Assembly: GCF_017220215.1 (NCBI RefSeq)
Contig: NZ_CP071129.1
Location: forward strand, 2,666,001-2,730,000
Length of the DNA stretch: 64,000 nucleotides
Reading direction: 5' to 3'
Source of the DNA: Caballeronia sp. M1242
GTDB lineage: Bacteria > Pseudomonadota > Gammaproteobacteria > Burkholderiales > Burkholderiaceae
The position numbers and the translations under genes were made by a program. This document shows, one piece after another, positions 1 through 9,260 of the stretch. Position 1 is the first letter of the stretch; each line of letters begins with the position of its first letter. The notes under the pieces are model-generated. The model made no database searches. It saw only the letters and a list, made by a program, of their open reading frames with translations, and had not been told where the DNA came from.

Positions 1-576
1 GAAGCAGATCTTATTGAGCCGTCCTTGGGCGATGAATTCTTCTATCTCTCGTTTGACTGACGGGGCACATACCGCCTGGAATCGCTCCTTGAACAGAAGG
101 TCAGCGCTTAAAGTTTCATATTTTCCTGCGCCGAATCGAAAGGCCATATCAAATGATTCGTTCGAGAAGTCAACAAGGCGTTGCGAACCGTCCACGTACA
201 GTTCTATCTCAGGATTCCCCTTCAGAAAGGCTGGCAGCCTCGGGTTGAGCCAGCGGCTCGCGAATGCTGGCAGCGCGCTGACGGCCACACGCGACGTACG
301 CTCCTCTTTCGGCTGGAATGCTCGCATGATGAGGTCAAGCGCATGTGAAATATCAGCAACCGCCATCCGGCTGGTTTCAGTCAAATCGAGCCGCTGTTTC
401 CTTTGAACGAACAGCCTTCGACCGATATAGTCCTCAAGTGTTTTGATCTGTTGACTAACTGCGGACGGCGTAACATTCAATTCATGCGCTGCTTGCGCGA
501 GTGATCCGAGACGTGCCACAGACTCGAATGCCTTCACAGCATTCAACGGTGGCAAGCGCAGGCGATGCTTGCGCAT
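1..576 (-). CDS. LysR-family transcriptional regulator, C-terminus beyond the window
   Basis: Reading the minus strand from an ATG at 576 gives 192 open codons that run off the left edge. The first 65 residues form a LysR winged-helix domain (PPLNAVKAFESVARLGS, then TPSAVSQQIKTLED). The start of the substrate-binding domain follows (SRVAVSALPAFASRWLNPRL). The wording is closest to the GcvA/AmpR-like branch. It lies downstream of the garL-garR operon and points the same way, separated from it by the gudD remnant. A role in glucarate control is possible but not shown. The effector-binding half is only partly visible, so the ligand cannot be guessed. Confidence 0.9.
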   Translation of the reverse strand, partial: MRKHRLRLPPLNAVKAFESVARLGSLAQAAHELNVTPSAVSQQIKTLEDYIGRRLFVQRKQRLDLTETSRMAVADISHALDLIMRAFQPKEERTSRVAVSALPAFASRWLNPRLPAFLKGNPEIELYVDGSQRLVDFSNESFDMAFRFGAGKYETLSADLLFKERFQAVCAPSVKREIEEFIAQGRLNKICF

Positions 577-914
577 CCCATCGTGTGTCGAATCTATTTG
601 CGCTTCCTTGCCGTCGTGCGCGCCACCGATTTTTCTCACCAAGGAATTGCCTCGAACTGGTGAAACCCTACTACGCGCCGAGTTGCGGCCGGTCTTTCGG
701 ATGAGTTAATACGGGCCCCAGCATCTTCTTTGTTTAATTTCAGAGGTCCTTTGCGGTGACCGTTTCTGCCGAGGCGGCTCGTCCGAGCTCGTGGGAGATC
801 CGCTGTCGAACACGCGTGGAGGGAGAAATCCGCCAATCTTAAACAGTCGGCCGGCTCGGCGACAGTCGAAAATTCTTAAAGACTGGAAACTGACAAGGCG
901 GTCCGTTGTCGTAA
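577..914. other. Gene-free stretch between LysR gene and gudD remnant
   Basis: No frame here shows protein family features. The start region of the minus-strand LysR gene lies at its left edge and decayed sequence at its right edge. It may hold the LysR promoter and the eroded 3' part of gudD, but nothing recognisable remains of the latter. Confidence 0.5.
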
Positions 915-1240
915 TCGAGTTCGGAATTCGATAGTGCACAGCTCCAAGTAGCCTTTCTGCGCACCGCACGGATCGCCCGCGTAGACCGAGACGCGGTTCT
1001 TTCGCGGCACAGACCGAAGGCTCGGCAAGCGACCACGCGCCGTGGGCATCGAGCGTCACGCGCGCACTCGGAAAACGCTCTGCGAGCGGGGTGCCGCATC
1101 CATTTCGGCTTCGCATGAGAGCAAGCCGCTCATCTTGAGTCGTTGAAGGCGTAACACGCTTACGCCGCTTCTGGGAGACCACGACTGCTCCGGGCGTCAT
1201 CGCCTCTTCGTGCGCAGGCGCTCCCAGTCGTCGGCCGCTC
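915..1240 (-). pseudogene. gudD: Decayed remnant of glucarate dehydratase (gudD)
   Basis: Successive minus-strand frames match the middle of GudD in the right order. They are AADDWERLR (near 1238-1212), HEEAMTPGAVV (1214-1180), YAFND (about 1155), KMSGLLSCEAEMDAA (about 1140-1095), LAERFPSARVTLDAHGAWSL (about 1085-1020), VYAGDPCGAQKGY (983-945) and then TIEFR. In intact family members this stretch reads roughly like DDW-RLRDEEAMTPEAVV, YGFNDFKLKGG, AERFP-ARVTLDPNGAWSL and YAEDPCGAENGY. At least four frame changes and loss of both ends mean it cannot be made as an enzyme. It follows garL and garR on the same strand, where an operon gudD would sit. GudD would dehydrate D-glucarate to 5-keto-4-deoxyglucarate, the GarL substrate. 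Confidence 0.8.
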
Positions 1241-1360
1241 GCGCCGCTGGCCTTGCGACCGGCCGGCTTTAGGATCCTACTGCCCGCGTTGCGACAGCGG
1301 GATGCGTGGTTCCGCGCCGTCCGGTTGAACGCCTCCCACGCATGCAAGCGCGAACCGCCC

Positions 1361-2257
1361 TTACTTCGCCCCCTGCCCGATCTCGTGGTTCGCCAGAAGC
1401 TCGAGCGCCCGCACCATCCCCGAGTGATCCCACGCCTTGCCGCCGTGCGCCGCGCACGCGTTGAAGAGCGCCTGGCACGTCGCCGTGTTCGGCAGCGAGA
1501 CGCCGAGCGATTGCGCCGTCGAGAGCGCCAGATTCAAATCCTTCTGATGCAGTTCGATCCGGAAGCCGGGATTGAAGGTGCGTTTGGTCATCCGCTCGCC
1601 GTGAACTTCGAGAATTCGCGACGACGCGAAGCCGCCCATCAACGCCGTGCGGACCTTTTCCGCATCGACGCCTGCTTTCGACGCAAGCAGGAGCGCCTCG
1701 CCGACCGCCTCGATGGTCGCCGCGACGATCACCTGATTCGCGACCTTGCAGACCTGTCCCGCGCCGACATCGCCGATCAGCGAGACGTTCTTGCCCATCA
1801 TGTCGAAGAGCGGCTTGACCTTGTCGAACGTGGCCTGCGCGCCGCCGACCATGATCGTGAGCGATGCCGCTTTCGCGCCGACTTCGCCGCCGGACACGGG
1901 CGCATCCAGATAATCCGCGCCGCGCTCGCGAACTTTCGCCGCGAACTCGCGCGTCGCGATGGGCGAAATCGAACTCATGTCCACGACGATCTGACCGGCG
2001 CGCAGCGATTGCGCGACGCCGTTCTCGCCGAAGAGCACGCGCTCGACATCGGGCGTGTCCGGCACCATCAGGAAGACGATGTCGGCTTTCTCGGCCACTT
2101 CTGCCGGGCTGTTGCACGCGGTGGCGCCCGCCTGCGTCAGTTCGGCCGGCACGCCGCTGCGCGTGAACGCGGCCAGCTCAACGCCGTCCTTGACGAGATT
2201 CGCCGCCATGGGATGCCCCATGATGCCGAGTCCGATGAAGCCTGCTTTCGTCGCCAT
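1361..2257 (-). CDS. garR: 2-hydroxy-3-oxopropionate (tartronate semialdehyde) reductase
   Basis: A 298-residue beta-hydroxyacid dehydrogenase that reduces tartronate semialdehyde to D-glycerate with NAD(P)H in the cytoplasm. The N-terminal Rossmann motif GLGIMG is at residues 9-14. The substrate loop DAPVSGG is at 118-124, and the catalytic lysine is in GQVCKVANQ (K171). Length agrees with the roughly 295-residue family. The ATG at 2257 has AAGGAG upstream. It sits 52 bp downstream of garL, so the two are probably cotranscribed. GarL supplies the substrate and GarR consumes it. The operon's third expected member, gudD, is a remnant just downstream. GlxR, the glyoxylate-pathway isoenzyme, is the main alternative name. 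Confidence 0.93.
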   Translation of the reverse strand: MATKAGFIGLGIMGHPMAANLVKDGVELAAFTRSGVPAELTQAGATACNSPAEVAEKADIVFLMVPDTPDVERVLFGENGVAQSLRAGQIVVDMSSISPIATREFAAKVRERGADYLDAPVSGGEVGAKAASLTIMVGGAQATFDKVKPLFDMMGKNVSLIGDVGAGQVCKVANQVIVAATIEAVGEALLLASKAGVDAEKVRTALMGGFASSRILEVHGERMTKRTFNPGFRIELHQKDLNLALSTAQSLGVSLPNTATCQALFNACAAHGGKAWDHSGMVRALELLANHEIGQGAK

Positions 2258-2309
2258 GAATCTGCTCCTTGTGTTCGGGTTCTGGTCGGGTGAGCGTGCC
2301 GCTCGCGCC

Positions 2310-3095
2310 CTATTCTGCGATGAAGTGTTTTTTCACGGCCTGCGCCGCGTTTCTGAGCATGCCGAGATCGGCGCACACTGCGACGAGCGTACAGCCCATC
2401 GACAGATAACGCTCGGCGTCCTGCTGCACGGGCGCGAGAATGCCGCTCGCCTTGCCGGCCGCGTGCGCGCGCTCGAAGACGTGCGCGATGGCCGCCTGCA
2501 CGTCCGGATGATTCGCGTTGCCGAGCTGACCGTATGCGGCGGCGAGATCCGATGGACCGACGAAAAGCGCATCGACGCCGTCCACGGCCGCGATTTCGTC
2601 GATGGCATCGACGGCTGCGCGGCTCTCGATCTGCACGGCGACGCTGATATTGTCGTTCGCCATCTTGAAGTAATCCGCGACCGTGCCGTAGCGGTTCCCG
2701 CGATGCCCGACCGACACGCCGCGAATCCCTTCGGGCGGATAGCGCGTCGCGGCGACCGCGCGCGCGGCGTCGGCGGCGCTGTCGACGAACGGGATCAGGA
2801 AATTGACGAAGCCGGCGTCGAGCAGCCGCTTGATGCCGACGGGCTCATTCGCGGGCGGCCGCACGACCGGCGCGCTCACGCTGTCCTTGAGCGACATCAG
2901 TTGCGGGATGAGCGTGAGCGTGTCGTTGGGCGCGTGCTCGGCATCGAGCAGCATCCAGTCGAAGCCGACGACGCCAAGCAGTTCCGTGACGATCGGACTC
3001 GCCAGCGACGCCCAGCAGCCGATGAGCTTCTCGCGGGCGCGTAGTGAAGTCCTGAAGGCGTTGGGCAACGGTTGGTACGGGGTCGACGACGGCAT
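2310..3095 (-). CDS. garL: 5-keto-4-deoxy-D-glucarate aldolase (HpcH/HpaI family)
   Basis: A 261-residue class II aldolase that splits 5-keto-4-deoxyglucarate into pyruvate and tartronate semialdehyde. Family signatures are present: [10 protein letters not shown] (residues 49-58, with the candidate catalytic His54), VVRP (77-80), QIES (155-158) and [11 protein letters not shown] (175-185). The Glu and Asp of the last two are the usual divalent-metal ligands. The ATG at 3095 has a strong AAGGAGG eight bases upstream. It is the first gene of a minus-strand operon with garR. Two related GACGTC-centred palindromes lie in its upstream region. Close relatives act on 4-hydroxy-2-oxo acids, but the adjoining garR and gudD remnant support glucarate. 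Confidence 0.9.
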   Translation of the reverse strand: MPSSTPYQPLPNAFRTSLRAREKLIGCWASLASPIVTELLGVVGFDWMLLDAEHAPNDTLTLIPQLMSLKDSVSAPVVRPPANEPVGIKRLLDAGFVNFLIPFVDSAADAARAVAATRYPPEGIRGVSVGHRGNRYGTVADYFKMANDNISVAVQIESRAAVDAIDEIAAVDGVDALFVGPSDLAAAYGQLGNANHPDVQAAIAHVFERAHAAGKASGILAPVQQDAERYLSMGCTLVAVCADLGMLRNAAQAVKKHFIAE

Positions 3096-3150
3096 GGTGC
3101 CTCCTTGAGGTGGCTGCGCGCTTCGGGAAGTTTGCGTCTGGCGGTTAGTT

Positions 3151-3164
3151 GTCTGACGTCTTAT
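3151..3164. promoter_or_regulatory. Candidate operator 1 upstream of garL
   Basis: GTCTGACGTCTTAT is an imperfect palindrome centred on GACGTC. It shares the decamer GACGTCTTAT with the second site exactly 100 bp further upstream. It lies about 60 bp upstream of the garL start. The form resembles operators of GntR/FadR-type sugar-acid repressors, but no such regulator gene is in the window. Confidence 0.45.
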
Positions 3165-3250
3165 CTAGCGTACCGTCGTTGATGTGGGTTAGAACAGCCG
3201 AGTTAACCCGCATACGTACCATTGCACGGCGCTTCTGTGGCCTACATGTT

Positions 3251-3264
3251 ATACGACGTCTTAT
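3251..3264. promoter_or_regulatory. Candidate operator 2 upstream of garL
   Basis: ATACGACGTCTTAT is a near-perfect palindrome (ATA-N-GACGTC-N-TAT). The core decamer is identical to that of the site at 3155-3164. The 100 bp spacing would allow looping by one regulator. The rest of 3096-3583 (low-complexity promoter DNA with two DnaA-box-like words) shows no convincing gene. Confidence 0.5.
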
Positions 3265-3583
3265 TTTTGTGCCGTTCCCGCTTCTCTGTTGCAAGCCTCG
3301 ATTCTCAGCAGCCCAACCGCGCGTCTAAGTAAACAAAAGAATCGCATATGTATATGTGGTAGTAGTTAACAAGCCTCCCATGAAACAGTGGATAACCCGC
3401 TTCTCGCGTTTCGCTTCAGACACTTGCGAAGTAAACAACTTCGGTATGGCAGCGCAGTTTACGGCGCGACGAGAGGACAACTTTCAGCGCCTTCTACGGG
3501 GCGCAGACTTATGCAGAAACGGCGAACAGGTTTCGCGCTGCGGTGGTCACAGGGTTGTCCACAGCGACGCGCTCGACGGGCAC

Positions 3584-3612
3584 AAAAAAAGCGCCTCCGA
3601 AGAGACGCTTTC
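3584..3612 (-). terminator. Rho-independent terminator after glmS
   Basis: On the minus strand the sequence downstream of the glmS stop reads GAAAGCGTCTC-TTCG-GAGGCGCTTT followed by a run of T. The stem is about 10 bp, closed by a stable UUCG loop. It would end the glmU-glmS transcript before garL. Confidence 0.85.
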
Positions 3613-3637
3613 GAGCTAGGAAGCCGACGCTAACAAC

Positions 3638-5455
3638 TCACTCCACCGTCACCGACTTCGCCAGATTGCGCGGCTTGTCGACATCCGTACCCCGCGCGCA
3701 GGCCGTGTGATACGCGAGCAACTGCAGCGGCACGACATGCAGAATCGGCGACAGCGCCCCGTAGTGCTCCGGCATCCGGATCACATGAATCCCGTCCTCA
3801 CTGACGATGCGCGTATCCGCATCCGCGAACACGTAAAGCTCGCCGCCACGCGCCCGCACTTCCTGCATGTTCGACTTCAGCTTCTCCAGCAGCGCGTCGT
3901 TCGGCGCGACGGTCACAACCGGCATCGCCTCCGTCACGAGCGCGAGCGGCCCGTGCTTCAGTTCGCCCGCCGGATACGCTTCCGCGTGGATATACGAGAT
4001 CTCTTTCAGCTTCAGCGCGCCTTCGAGCGCGATCGGGTAATGCAAGCCGCGCCCGAGGAACAGCGCGTTTTCCTTGCGCGCGAACTCTTCCGACCACGCG
4101 ATGATCTGCGGCTCCAGCGCCAGCACGCTATTCAACGCCGCCGGCAAGTGACGCAACTGACCGAGATACGCCGCTTCCTGCTTCGCATCGACGCGGCCGC
4201 GCATCTTCGCCAGCGTCACCGCCAGCACGAACAGGCCGACGAGCTGCGTCGTGAACGCCTTGGTCGACGCCACGCCGATTTCCGTCCCCGCGTGCGTCAG
4301 AAACGCGAGTTCCGTCTGGCGGACCATCGCGCTCGTGCCGACATTGCAGACGGCGAGCGTATGCGCGTGTCCGAGCGATTGCGCGTGCTTGAGCGCGGCG
4401 AGCGTATCGGCGGTTTCGCCCGACTGCGAGATCACGACGACCAGCGCCTTCGGATTCGGCACCGACTCGCGATAGCGGTACTCGCTCGCAATCTCGACTT
4501 GCGTCGGAATCTTCGCGATGGATTCGAGCCAGTACTTCGCCGTCAGCCCCGAGTAATAGCTCGTGCCGCACGCGAGAATCAGGAGACTGTCGATGCCGGC
4601 GAACACGTCGCTCGCTTCCTCGCCGAAGAGACGCGGCTCGAAACTGTCGGCTTGCGGAATAGTGTCCGTGATCGCGCGCGGCTGCTCGAAAATCTCCTTC
4701 TGCATGAAATGACGATACGGCCCGAGTTCCACCGCGCCGCCGTAAGCCGTCACGACGCGCACTTCGCGCTCTGCGGGCAGGCCGTCGCGGTCGGCGATCT
4801 TCACGCCATCGAGCGAAATCTCGACGACATCGCCTTCTTCCAAGAACGCGAAGCGGTCCGTGCTGCCGGCGAGCGCGAGCGCGTCCGATGCCAGAAAGTT
4901 CTCGCCCTCGCCCACGCCCACGACGAGCGGCGAACCCTGGCGCGCGCCCACCACCGTATGCGGCTGGTCCTTGTGCATTACCGCGATGGCGTACGCGCCG
5001 TGCAGTTGCTTGACGGCCTCGCGCACGGTCTGGAACAGATCGCCGCGATACATGCTGTGAATCAGATGCGCGATGACCTCGGTGTCCGTCTGGGACACGA
5101 ACTCGTAGCCCTTGTCGCGCAGCATCGCGCGCAGCGACTCGTAGTTCTCGATGATGCCGTTATGCACCAGCGCGACGGTATCGCGCGAAAAGATCGGGTG
5201 CGCGTTGTCGGTGACGGGCGCGCCGTGCGTCGCCCAGCGCGTATGCGCAATGCCGGTCATGCCGCCGATGCCCGTTTCCCGCACTTGCGCGTCGAGATCC
5301 GACACGCGCGCGACGCTGCGCGCCCGGCGCGGCTCGCCGTTGCTCAGCACGGCCACGCCGCACGAGTCGTAGCCGCGATATTCGAGCCGCCGCAATCCTT
5401 CGACGAGCACCGAGACGATATTCCGTTGCGCAACCGCGCCGACAATTCCGCACAT
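3638..5455 (-). CDS. glmS: Glutamine-fructose-6-phosphate aminotransferase (isomerising)
   Basis: A 605-residue enzyme that makes glucosamine-6-phosphate from fructose-6-phosphate and glutamine, the first step to UDP-GlcNAc. It opens MCGIVGAV, so Cys2 becomes the N-terminal nucleophile of the class II glutaminase domain (about 1-235, with RWATHGAP and HNGIIENYE). Two SIS sugar-isomerase domains follow ([20 protein letters not shown], then [19 protein letters not shown]). It ends NLAKSVTVE, as in the family. glmU lies 75 bp upstream on the same strand with a terminator-like hairpin between, so the pair may be read partly as one unit. No glmS ribozyme is expected or seen in this group. Confidence 0.98.
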   Translation of the reverse strand: MCGIVGAVAQRNIVSVLVEGLRRLEYRGYDSCGVAVLSNGEPRRARSVARVSDLDAQVRETGIGGMTGIAHTRWATHGAPVTDNAHPIFSRDTVALVHNGIIENYESLRAMLRDKGYEFVSQTDTEVIAHLIHSMYRGDLFQTVREAVKQLHGAYAIAVMHKDQPHTVVGARQGSPLVVGVGEGENFLASDALALAGSTDRFAFLEEGDVVEISLDGVKIADRDGLPAEREVRVVTAYGGAVELGPYRHFMQKEIFEQPRAITDTIPQADSFEPRLFGEEASDVFAGIDSLLILACGTSYYSGLTAKYWLESIAKIPTQVEIASEYRYRESVPNPKALVVVISQSGETADTLAALKHAQSLGHAHTLAVCNVGTSAMVRQTELAFLTHAGTEIGVASTKAFTTQLVGLFVLAVTLAKMRGRVDAKQEAAYLGQLRHLPAALNSVLALEPQIIAWSEEFARKENALFLGRGLHYPIALEGALKLKEISYIHAEAYPAGELKHGPLALVTEAMPVVTVAPNDALLEKLKSNMQEVRARGGELYVFADADTRIVSEDGIHVIRMPEHYGALSPILHVVPLQLLAYHTACARGTDVDKPRNLAKSVTVE

Positions 5456-5493
5456 GGCGTTATTCCTTTGATGTCAAAACCGAACGCACAATG

Positions 5494-5520
5494 AAAAAAA
5501 GCCGAGCCTTCCGGCCCGGC
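5494..5520 (-). terminator. Terminator/attenuator between glmU and glmS
   Basis: On the minus strand GCCGGGC-CGGAAG-GCTCGGC is followed directly by seven T. The 7-bp stem has a single G-U pair and a U-run, a standard intrinsic terminator. It lies only 39 bp before the glmS start, so it should limit readthrough from glmU. Confidence 0.75.
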
Positions 5521-5530
5521 CTCGCGCGCT

Positions 5531-6892
5531 TCACACTTTCTTTTTGGTCGGCCGGATGTAGTCCGTCTTGCTGACCTGGCGCTTCTCGTTGAGCACCAGT
5601 TCGCCTTCGCCGACATCCTTCCAGACGGTCGTGCCCGCCGCGATGGTCACGCCGCGCCCCACGCGCACCGGCGCCACGAGCTGCGTATCCGAGCCGATGA
5701 ACACGTCGTCGCCGATCACGGTGCGATGCTTGTTCGCGCCGTCGTAATTGCAAGTGATGGTGCCCGCGCCTACGTTCACGCGCGCCCCGATATCCGAATC
5801 GCCGATATACGTGAGGTGATTCGCCTTCGAGCCACGGCCCATCACCGCGTTCTTCACTTCGACGAAATTGCCGACATGCGCTTCGTCGCCGAGCACGGCG
5901 CCCGGACGCAGCCGCGCGTACGGTCCGAGCACGACGTTCGCGCCGGCCGTGCCGCCTTCGATATGCGTGTACGCCTCGACGCGCGTTCCCGCGCCGATCG
6001 ACGCATCGCGAATCACGCAGTTCGGCCCGATGCTCACGTTGTCGCCAAGCGTCACGCGGCCTTCGAACACGCAGTTGACGTCGATGGTCACGTCCGCGCC
6101 GCATTCGAGCGTGCCGCGCACGTCGATGCGCGCCGGATCGGCGAGCGTCACGCCCGCTTCGAGCAACGCATACGCGACGTTGCGCTGGTTAATGCGCTCC
6201 AGTTCGGCCAGTTGCACTTTGCTGTTCACGCCAAGCGTTTCCCATTCGGCGTCCGGCTGCGCGGTGACGACTTCGACGCCCGCTTCGATGGCGCGCTCGA
6301 CCACGTCGGTCAGATAGAACTCGCCTTGCGCGTTGTCGTTCTTCAGCGACGCGAGCCATTGTTCGAGCGTGCGCGTCGGCGAAACGACGATGCCCGTGTT
6401 GATTTCGGTGATGCGCCGCTCCGCTTCGCTCGCGTCTTTCTGCTCGACGATCTTTCGCACCGCGCCGTCCGCGTCGCGCACGATGCGCCCGTAGCCGGTC
6501 GGATCGTCCACCGTCACGGTCAGCACGCCGTAGCGTTCGGTGCCGGCGGCGTCGAGCAGACGCTTCAGCGTGCTGGCGCGCGTGAGCGGCACGTCGCCGT
6601 ACAGAACGAGCGTAGGCACGGAAGAATCCAGAAGCGGCAGCGCCTGATGCACGGCGTGCCCCGTGCCGAGCTGCTGCTCCTGCACGGCGAATTGCACGTC
6701 GGGCGCGCCGACGGCTTCGCGCACCTTCTCGGCGCCGTGTCCGACCACCACGACGAGGCGCGTGGGCGACAGCGTGCGCGCCGTGTCGATGACATGCGCG
6801 AGGAGCGGCCGGCCCGCCAGAGGATGAAGGACTTTCGGCAGGGCGGAGCGCATGCGCTTGCCCATGCCGGCAGCCAGGATCACGATGTTCAT
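5531..6892 (-). CDS. glmU: Bifunctional GlcNAc-1-P uridyltransferase / GlcN-1-P acetyltransferase
   Basis: A 453-residue cytoplasmic enzyme for the last two steps to UDP-GlcNAc. Starting at the ATG at 6892 gives [14 protein letters not shown]. An upstream TTG in frame (6925) has no family support. The N-terminal nucleotidyltransferase has [14 protein letters not shown] and the metal Asp in YGDVPL. The C-terminal left-handed beta-helix has hexapeptide repeats, GPYARLRPG and the acetyl-CoA site [14 protein letters not shown]. The usual G-T-R-M of the loop reads G-K-R-M here, a small variation. glmS follows on the same strand, a common pairing. Confidence 0.97.
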   Translation of the reverse strand: MNIVILAAGMGKRMRSALPKVLHPLAGRPLLAHVIDTARTLSPTRLVVVVGHGAEKVREAVGAPDVQFAVQEQQLGTGHAVHQALPLLDSSVPTLVLYGDVPLTRASTLKRLLDAAGTERYGVLTVTVDDPTGYGRIVRDADGAVRKIVEQKDASEAERRITEINTGIVVSPTRTLEQWLASLKNDNAQGEFYLTDVVERAIEAGVEVVTAQPDAEWETLGVNSKVQLAELERINQRNVAYALLEAGVTLADPARIDVRGTLECGADVTIDVNCVFEGRVTLGDNVSIGPNCVIRDASIGAGTRVEAYTHIEGGTAGANVVLGPYARLRPGAVLGDEAHVGNFVEVKNAVMGRGSKANHLTYIGDSDIGARVNVGAGTITCNYDGANKHRTVIGDDVFIGSDTQLVAPVRVGRGVTIAAGTTVWKDVGEGELVLNEKRQVSKTDYIRPTKKKV

Positions 6893-6989
6893 CGCTTGAG
6901 TCTTGCAGGGTTCAGGTCGCGCCAATATAGCATGCGAACTTTTTCGAAAACGCCCGCGGAAGCCACGCCGCGTCTCGTTCTACAGGCTT

Positions 6990-7949
6990 TCACAGATCGT
7001 CGAACTGAACAATTGAAATGGCGTTTCGCGATGCTGACGGTTCGCTTGCGCACGGTTCTTCGTCGAACGCGATATCGCCTTGCGGATCGGCCTCGCCGGT
7101 GGCGCGCAGGCTCGCGAACGGAAAGAGCGCGGAATCCATCAGATGCGACGGCACTACGTTCGAGAGCGCATTGAACATGTTCTCGACGCGCCCCGGAAAA
7201 CGCTTGTCCCACTCGCGAATGAGCGCCTTCATTTCCGCGCGCTTCAGGTTCGGCTGGCTGCCGCACAGATTGCACGGGATGATCGGAAATTCGCGCAGTT
7301 CGGCGAACTTTTCGAGGTCCGTTTCCTTCACATAGGCGAGCGGACGAATCACGACGTTTTTGCCGTCGTCGGATTGCAGCTTGGGCGGCATGCCCTTCAG
7401 CTTGCCGCCGTAGAACATGTTGAGCAGAAGCGTTTGCAGAATGTCGTCGCGATGATGCCCGAGCGCGATCTTCGTCGCGCCCAGTTCGCCCGCCACGCGA
7501 TACAGAATGCCGCGCCGCAGCCGCGAGCACAGCGAACACGTCGTCTTGCCTTCCGGCACCAGTCGCTTGACGATGCTGTACGTGTCCTGGTTCTCGATGT
7601 GAAACGGAATGTCGAGCTTGGCTAAATACTCGGGCAGCACGTGCTCGGGAAAGCCCGGCTGCTTCTGATCGAGATTGACGGCGACGATATCGAAGTCGAT
7701 CGGCGCGCGCTCGCGCAGGCGCATGAGAATGTCGAGCATCGCGTAGCTGTCCTTGCCGCCGGACAGGCAGACCATGACCTTGTCGCCCTGCTCGATCATG
7801 TTGAAGTCGCCGATCGCCTGCCCGACCTGACGCACGATCCGCTTGAAGAGCTTGTTGTTCTCGTACGCTTCCTTCTGCTGGCGCTTGGTCAACGCCTCGC
7901 GCGCGGGCTTCTGCTCTTCTGCGTGTTCCATGGCTTCACGCGCGTTCAT
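6990..7949 (-). CDS. ttcA: tRNA 2-thiocytidine biosynthesis protein TtcA
   Basis: A 319-residue ATP-dependent, Fe-S-dependent enzyme that thiolates cytidine 32 of tRNA. The PP-loop SGGKDS is at residues 63-68. Cysteine pairs at C138/C141 ([12 protein letters not shown]) and C226/C229 (PCNLCG) include the cluster ligands. The ATG at 7949 is chosen because it has GAGGAA seven bases upstream and overlaps the folB stop as ATGA. The frame stays open further upstream but runs through folB. Translational coupling to folB is likely. Confidence 0.96.
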   Translation of the reverse strand: MNAREAMEHAEEQKPAREALTKRQQKEAYENNKLFKRIVRQVGQAIGDFNMIEQGDKVMVCLSGGKDSYAMLDILMRLRERAPIDFDIVAVNLDQKQPGFPEHVLPEYLAKLDIPFHIENQDTYSIVKRLVPEGKTTCSLCSRLRRGILYRVAGELGATKIALGHHRDDILQTLLLNMFYGGKLKGMPPKLQSDDGKNVVIRPLAYVKETDLEKFAELREFPIIPCNLCGSQPNLKRAEMKALIREWDKRFPGRVENMFNALSNVVPSHLMDSALFPFASLRATGEADPQGDIAFDEEPCASEPSASRNAISIVQFDDL

Positions 7950-8347
7950 GCTCGTTCCTCTTTGATGCGAAAGACTTCGACGCCCACCGCGTCGCAGTCG
8001 GGATAGACGTCGGGCTTTTGCGTCGATACCGCGACCGCGCGCACGTTCGGATGCGCGAGCAAGGCGGCGGCGACGTCGTCGCACAGCGTTTCCTGAAGGT
8101 GGATGTGACCGCGATTCACGCGCGCCGCGATGGTCGAGCGCATGAAGTCGTAGTCGACCACTTCGGAGAGCTTGTCCGCGACGGGCGTGGACAGCGCGAG
8201 CGGCACGAATAGCTCGACATTGAACACCACGCGCTGCTCGCCGCGCTTTTCGAAGTCATGCACGCCGATATTGATGCGCACTTCGTAGTTGCGCAGGAAA
8301 AGCCGCCGGCAATCGGTCAGCCGGGGATGAGAAAGTGCGGCAAGCAT
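7946..8347 (-). CDS. folB: Dihydroneopterin aldolase family protein
   Basis: About 133 residues with a FolB/FolX fold. The matching stretches are [19 protein letters not shown], a central [11 protein letters not shown] and [13 protein letters not shown] (active-site Glu), and the tail [21 protein letters not shown]. FolB converts dihydroneopterin to 6-hydroxymethyl-dihydropterin and glycolaldehyde in folate synthesis, and some members epimerise. Start choice is between ATG 8347 and a TTG at 8359, and neither has a strong ribosome site. The stop overlaps the ttcA start by four bases. A pteridine-reductase-like gene lies 30 bp upstream on the same strand, so the two may share a pterin pathway. 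Confidence 0.85.
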   Translation of the reverse strand: MLAALSHPRLTDCRRLFLRNYEVRINIGVHDFEKRGEQRVVFNVELFVPLALSTPVADKLSEVVDYDFMRSTIAARVNRGHIHLQETLCDDVAAALLAHPNVRAVAVSTQKPDVYPDCDAVGVEVFRIKEERA

Positions 8348-8377
8348 GGCGTTATCCAATAGTTATCGCGGCGCGGT

Positions 8378-9247
8378 TCAGGTTTTTTCCGCGCCGATCA
8401 TGTACATCACGTCGCGCGGGCTCGGCACGAGATGCTGGCCGCCATCGACCACGAGCGTCGTGCCCGTCACGCCGTGCGCGTTCGCCAGATAGCACGCGGC
8501 CTGCGCCACGTCCGCAACCGTCGATGCGCGCTTGAGCGGCGTCACACGATGCGCCGCTTCGAACGATTCGGGCGTCTGCGCGGCGGAGATCAGCGTGAGC
8601 CCCGGCGCGAGTCCGACGACGCGCAGTTTCGGCGCGAGCGCCTGCGCGAGCGCGACGGTAGCCGTGTCGAGCGCCGCCTTCGTCAGCGTGTACGACAGGT
8701 AATCCGGGTTCATGTTGTAGAGCTTCTGGTCGAGCACGTTGATGACCACGGCGCGCAGCGATTCGTCGTCTTCGGCGGCATCGGGCGTGGCTTCGTGCAG
8801 CGTGCGCGCGAGCGTGAGCGGCGCGGCGACGTTGACGGCGGTCATCTGCATGAGCTTCGCGTAGCCGAAGTCCGCGGCGGTGTCTTCATCGAAACGCGAT
8901 GCGCAGTTCACGACGCAATGCAACGCGCCGAAGGTTTCGACGCACGACGGCACGAGCCGCGCGACTTCCGCTTCGATGCCGAGATCCGCGTTCAGCGCCA
9001 CCGCGCGTCGCCCGAGCGACTCGATTTGCGCGACGGTTTCGCGCGCTTCCTGCTCCGAGCGGCCGTAATGCACGGCGACGTCCCAGCCTTGCCGCGCGAA
9101 TTCCAGCGCGATGCCTCGCCCGATGCGCTTTCCCGCGCCCGTCACGAGCACGGCGCGCTTGCGCTGCGTGGATGACGCCGACGCGAGAGGCGCATTCACG
9201 CCCGAAGGCGGCGAATTGGCGGGAGAAAGCGGCGTGGAGGCGCTCAT
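8378..9247 (-). CDS. SDR oxidoreductase, PTR1/FolM-type pteridine reductase
   Basis: A 289-residue short-chain dehydrogenase. The cofactor motif TGAGKRIG (residues 36-43) has Arg where classical SDRs have Gly, a mark of pteridine reductases. The active site fits PTR1. Where classical SDRs use Ser this protein has Asp173 (NVLDQK), exactly 13 residues before Tyr186, with Lys190 after it (YTLTK). PTR1 of trypanosomatids has the same Asp/Tyr/Lys set and spacing. It probably reduces dihydro-monapterin or dihydrofolate-like pterins. It sits upstream of folB on the same strand. The first 28 residues are Ser/Pro/Ala-rich and may be an overlong start, as the fold begins near RKRAVLVTG. It is divergent from the methyltransferase gene, 13 bp away. 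Confidence 0.85.
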   Translation of the reverse strand: MSASTPLSPANSPPSGVNAPLASASSTQRKRAVLVTGAGKRIGRGIALEFARQGWDVAVHYGRSEQEARETVAQIESLGRRAVALNADLGIEAEVARLVPSCVETFGALHCVVNCASRFDEDTAADFGYAKLMQMTAVNVAAPLTLARTLHEATPDAAEDDESLRAVVINVLDQKLYNMNPDYLSYTLTKAALDTATVALAQALAPKLRVVGLAPGLTLISAAQTPESFEAAHRVTPLKRASTVADVAQAACYLANAHGVTGTTLVVDGGQHLVPSPRDVMYMIGAEKT

Positions 9248-9260
9248 TTACAATACTGGG

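Noticed and set aside
3386..3563. DnaA-box-like words (GTGGATAAC, TTGTCCACA)
   Set aside because: Only two, far apart and imperfect, without dnaA, dnaN or an AT-rich unwinding element nearby. Not an origin.
3356..3633. Two short overlapping open frames upstream of garL
   Set aside because: No ribosome site or family match. They cross the glmS terminator and differ in amino-acid use from real genes here.
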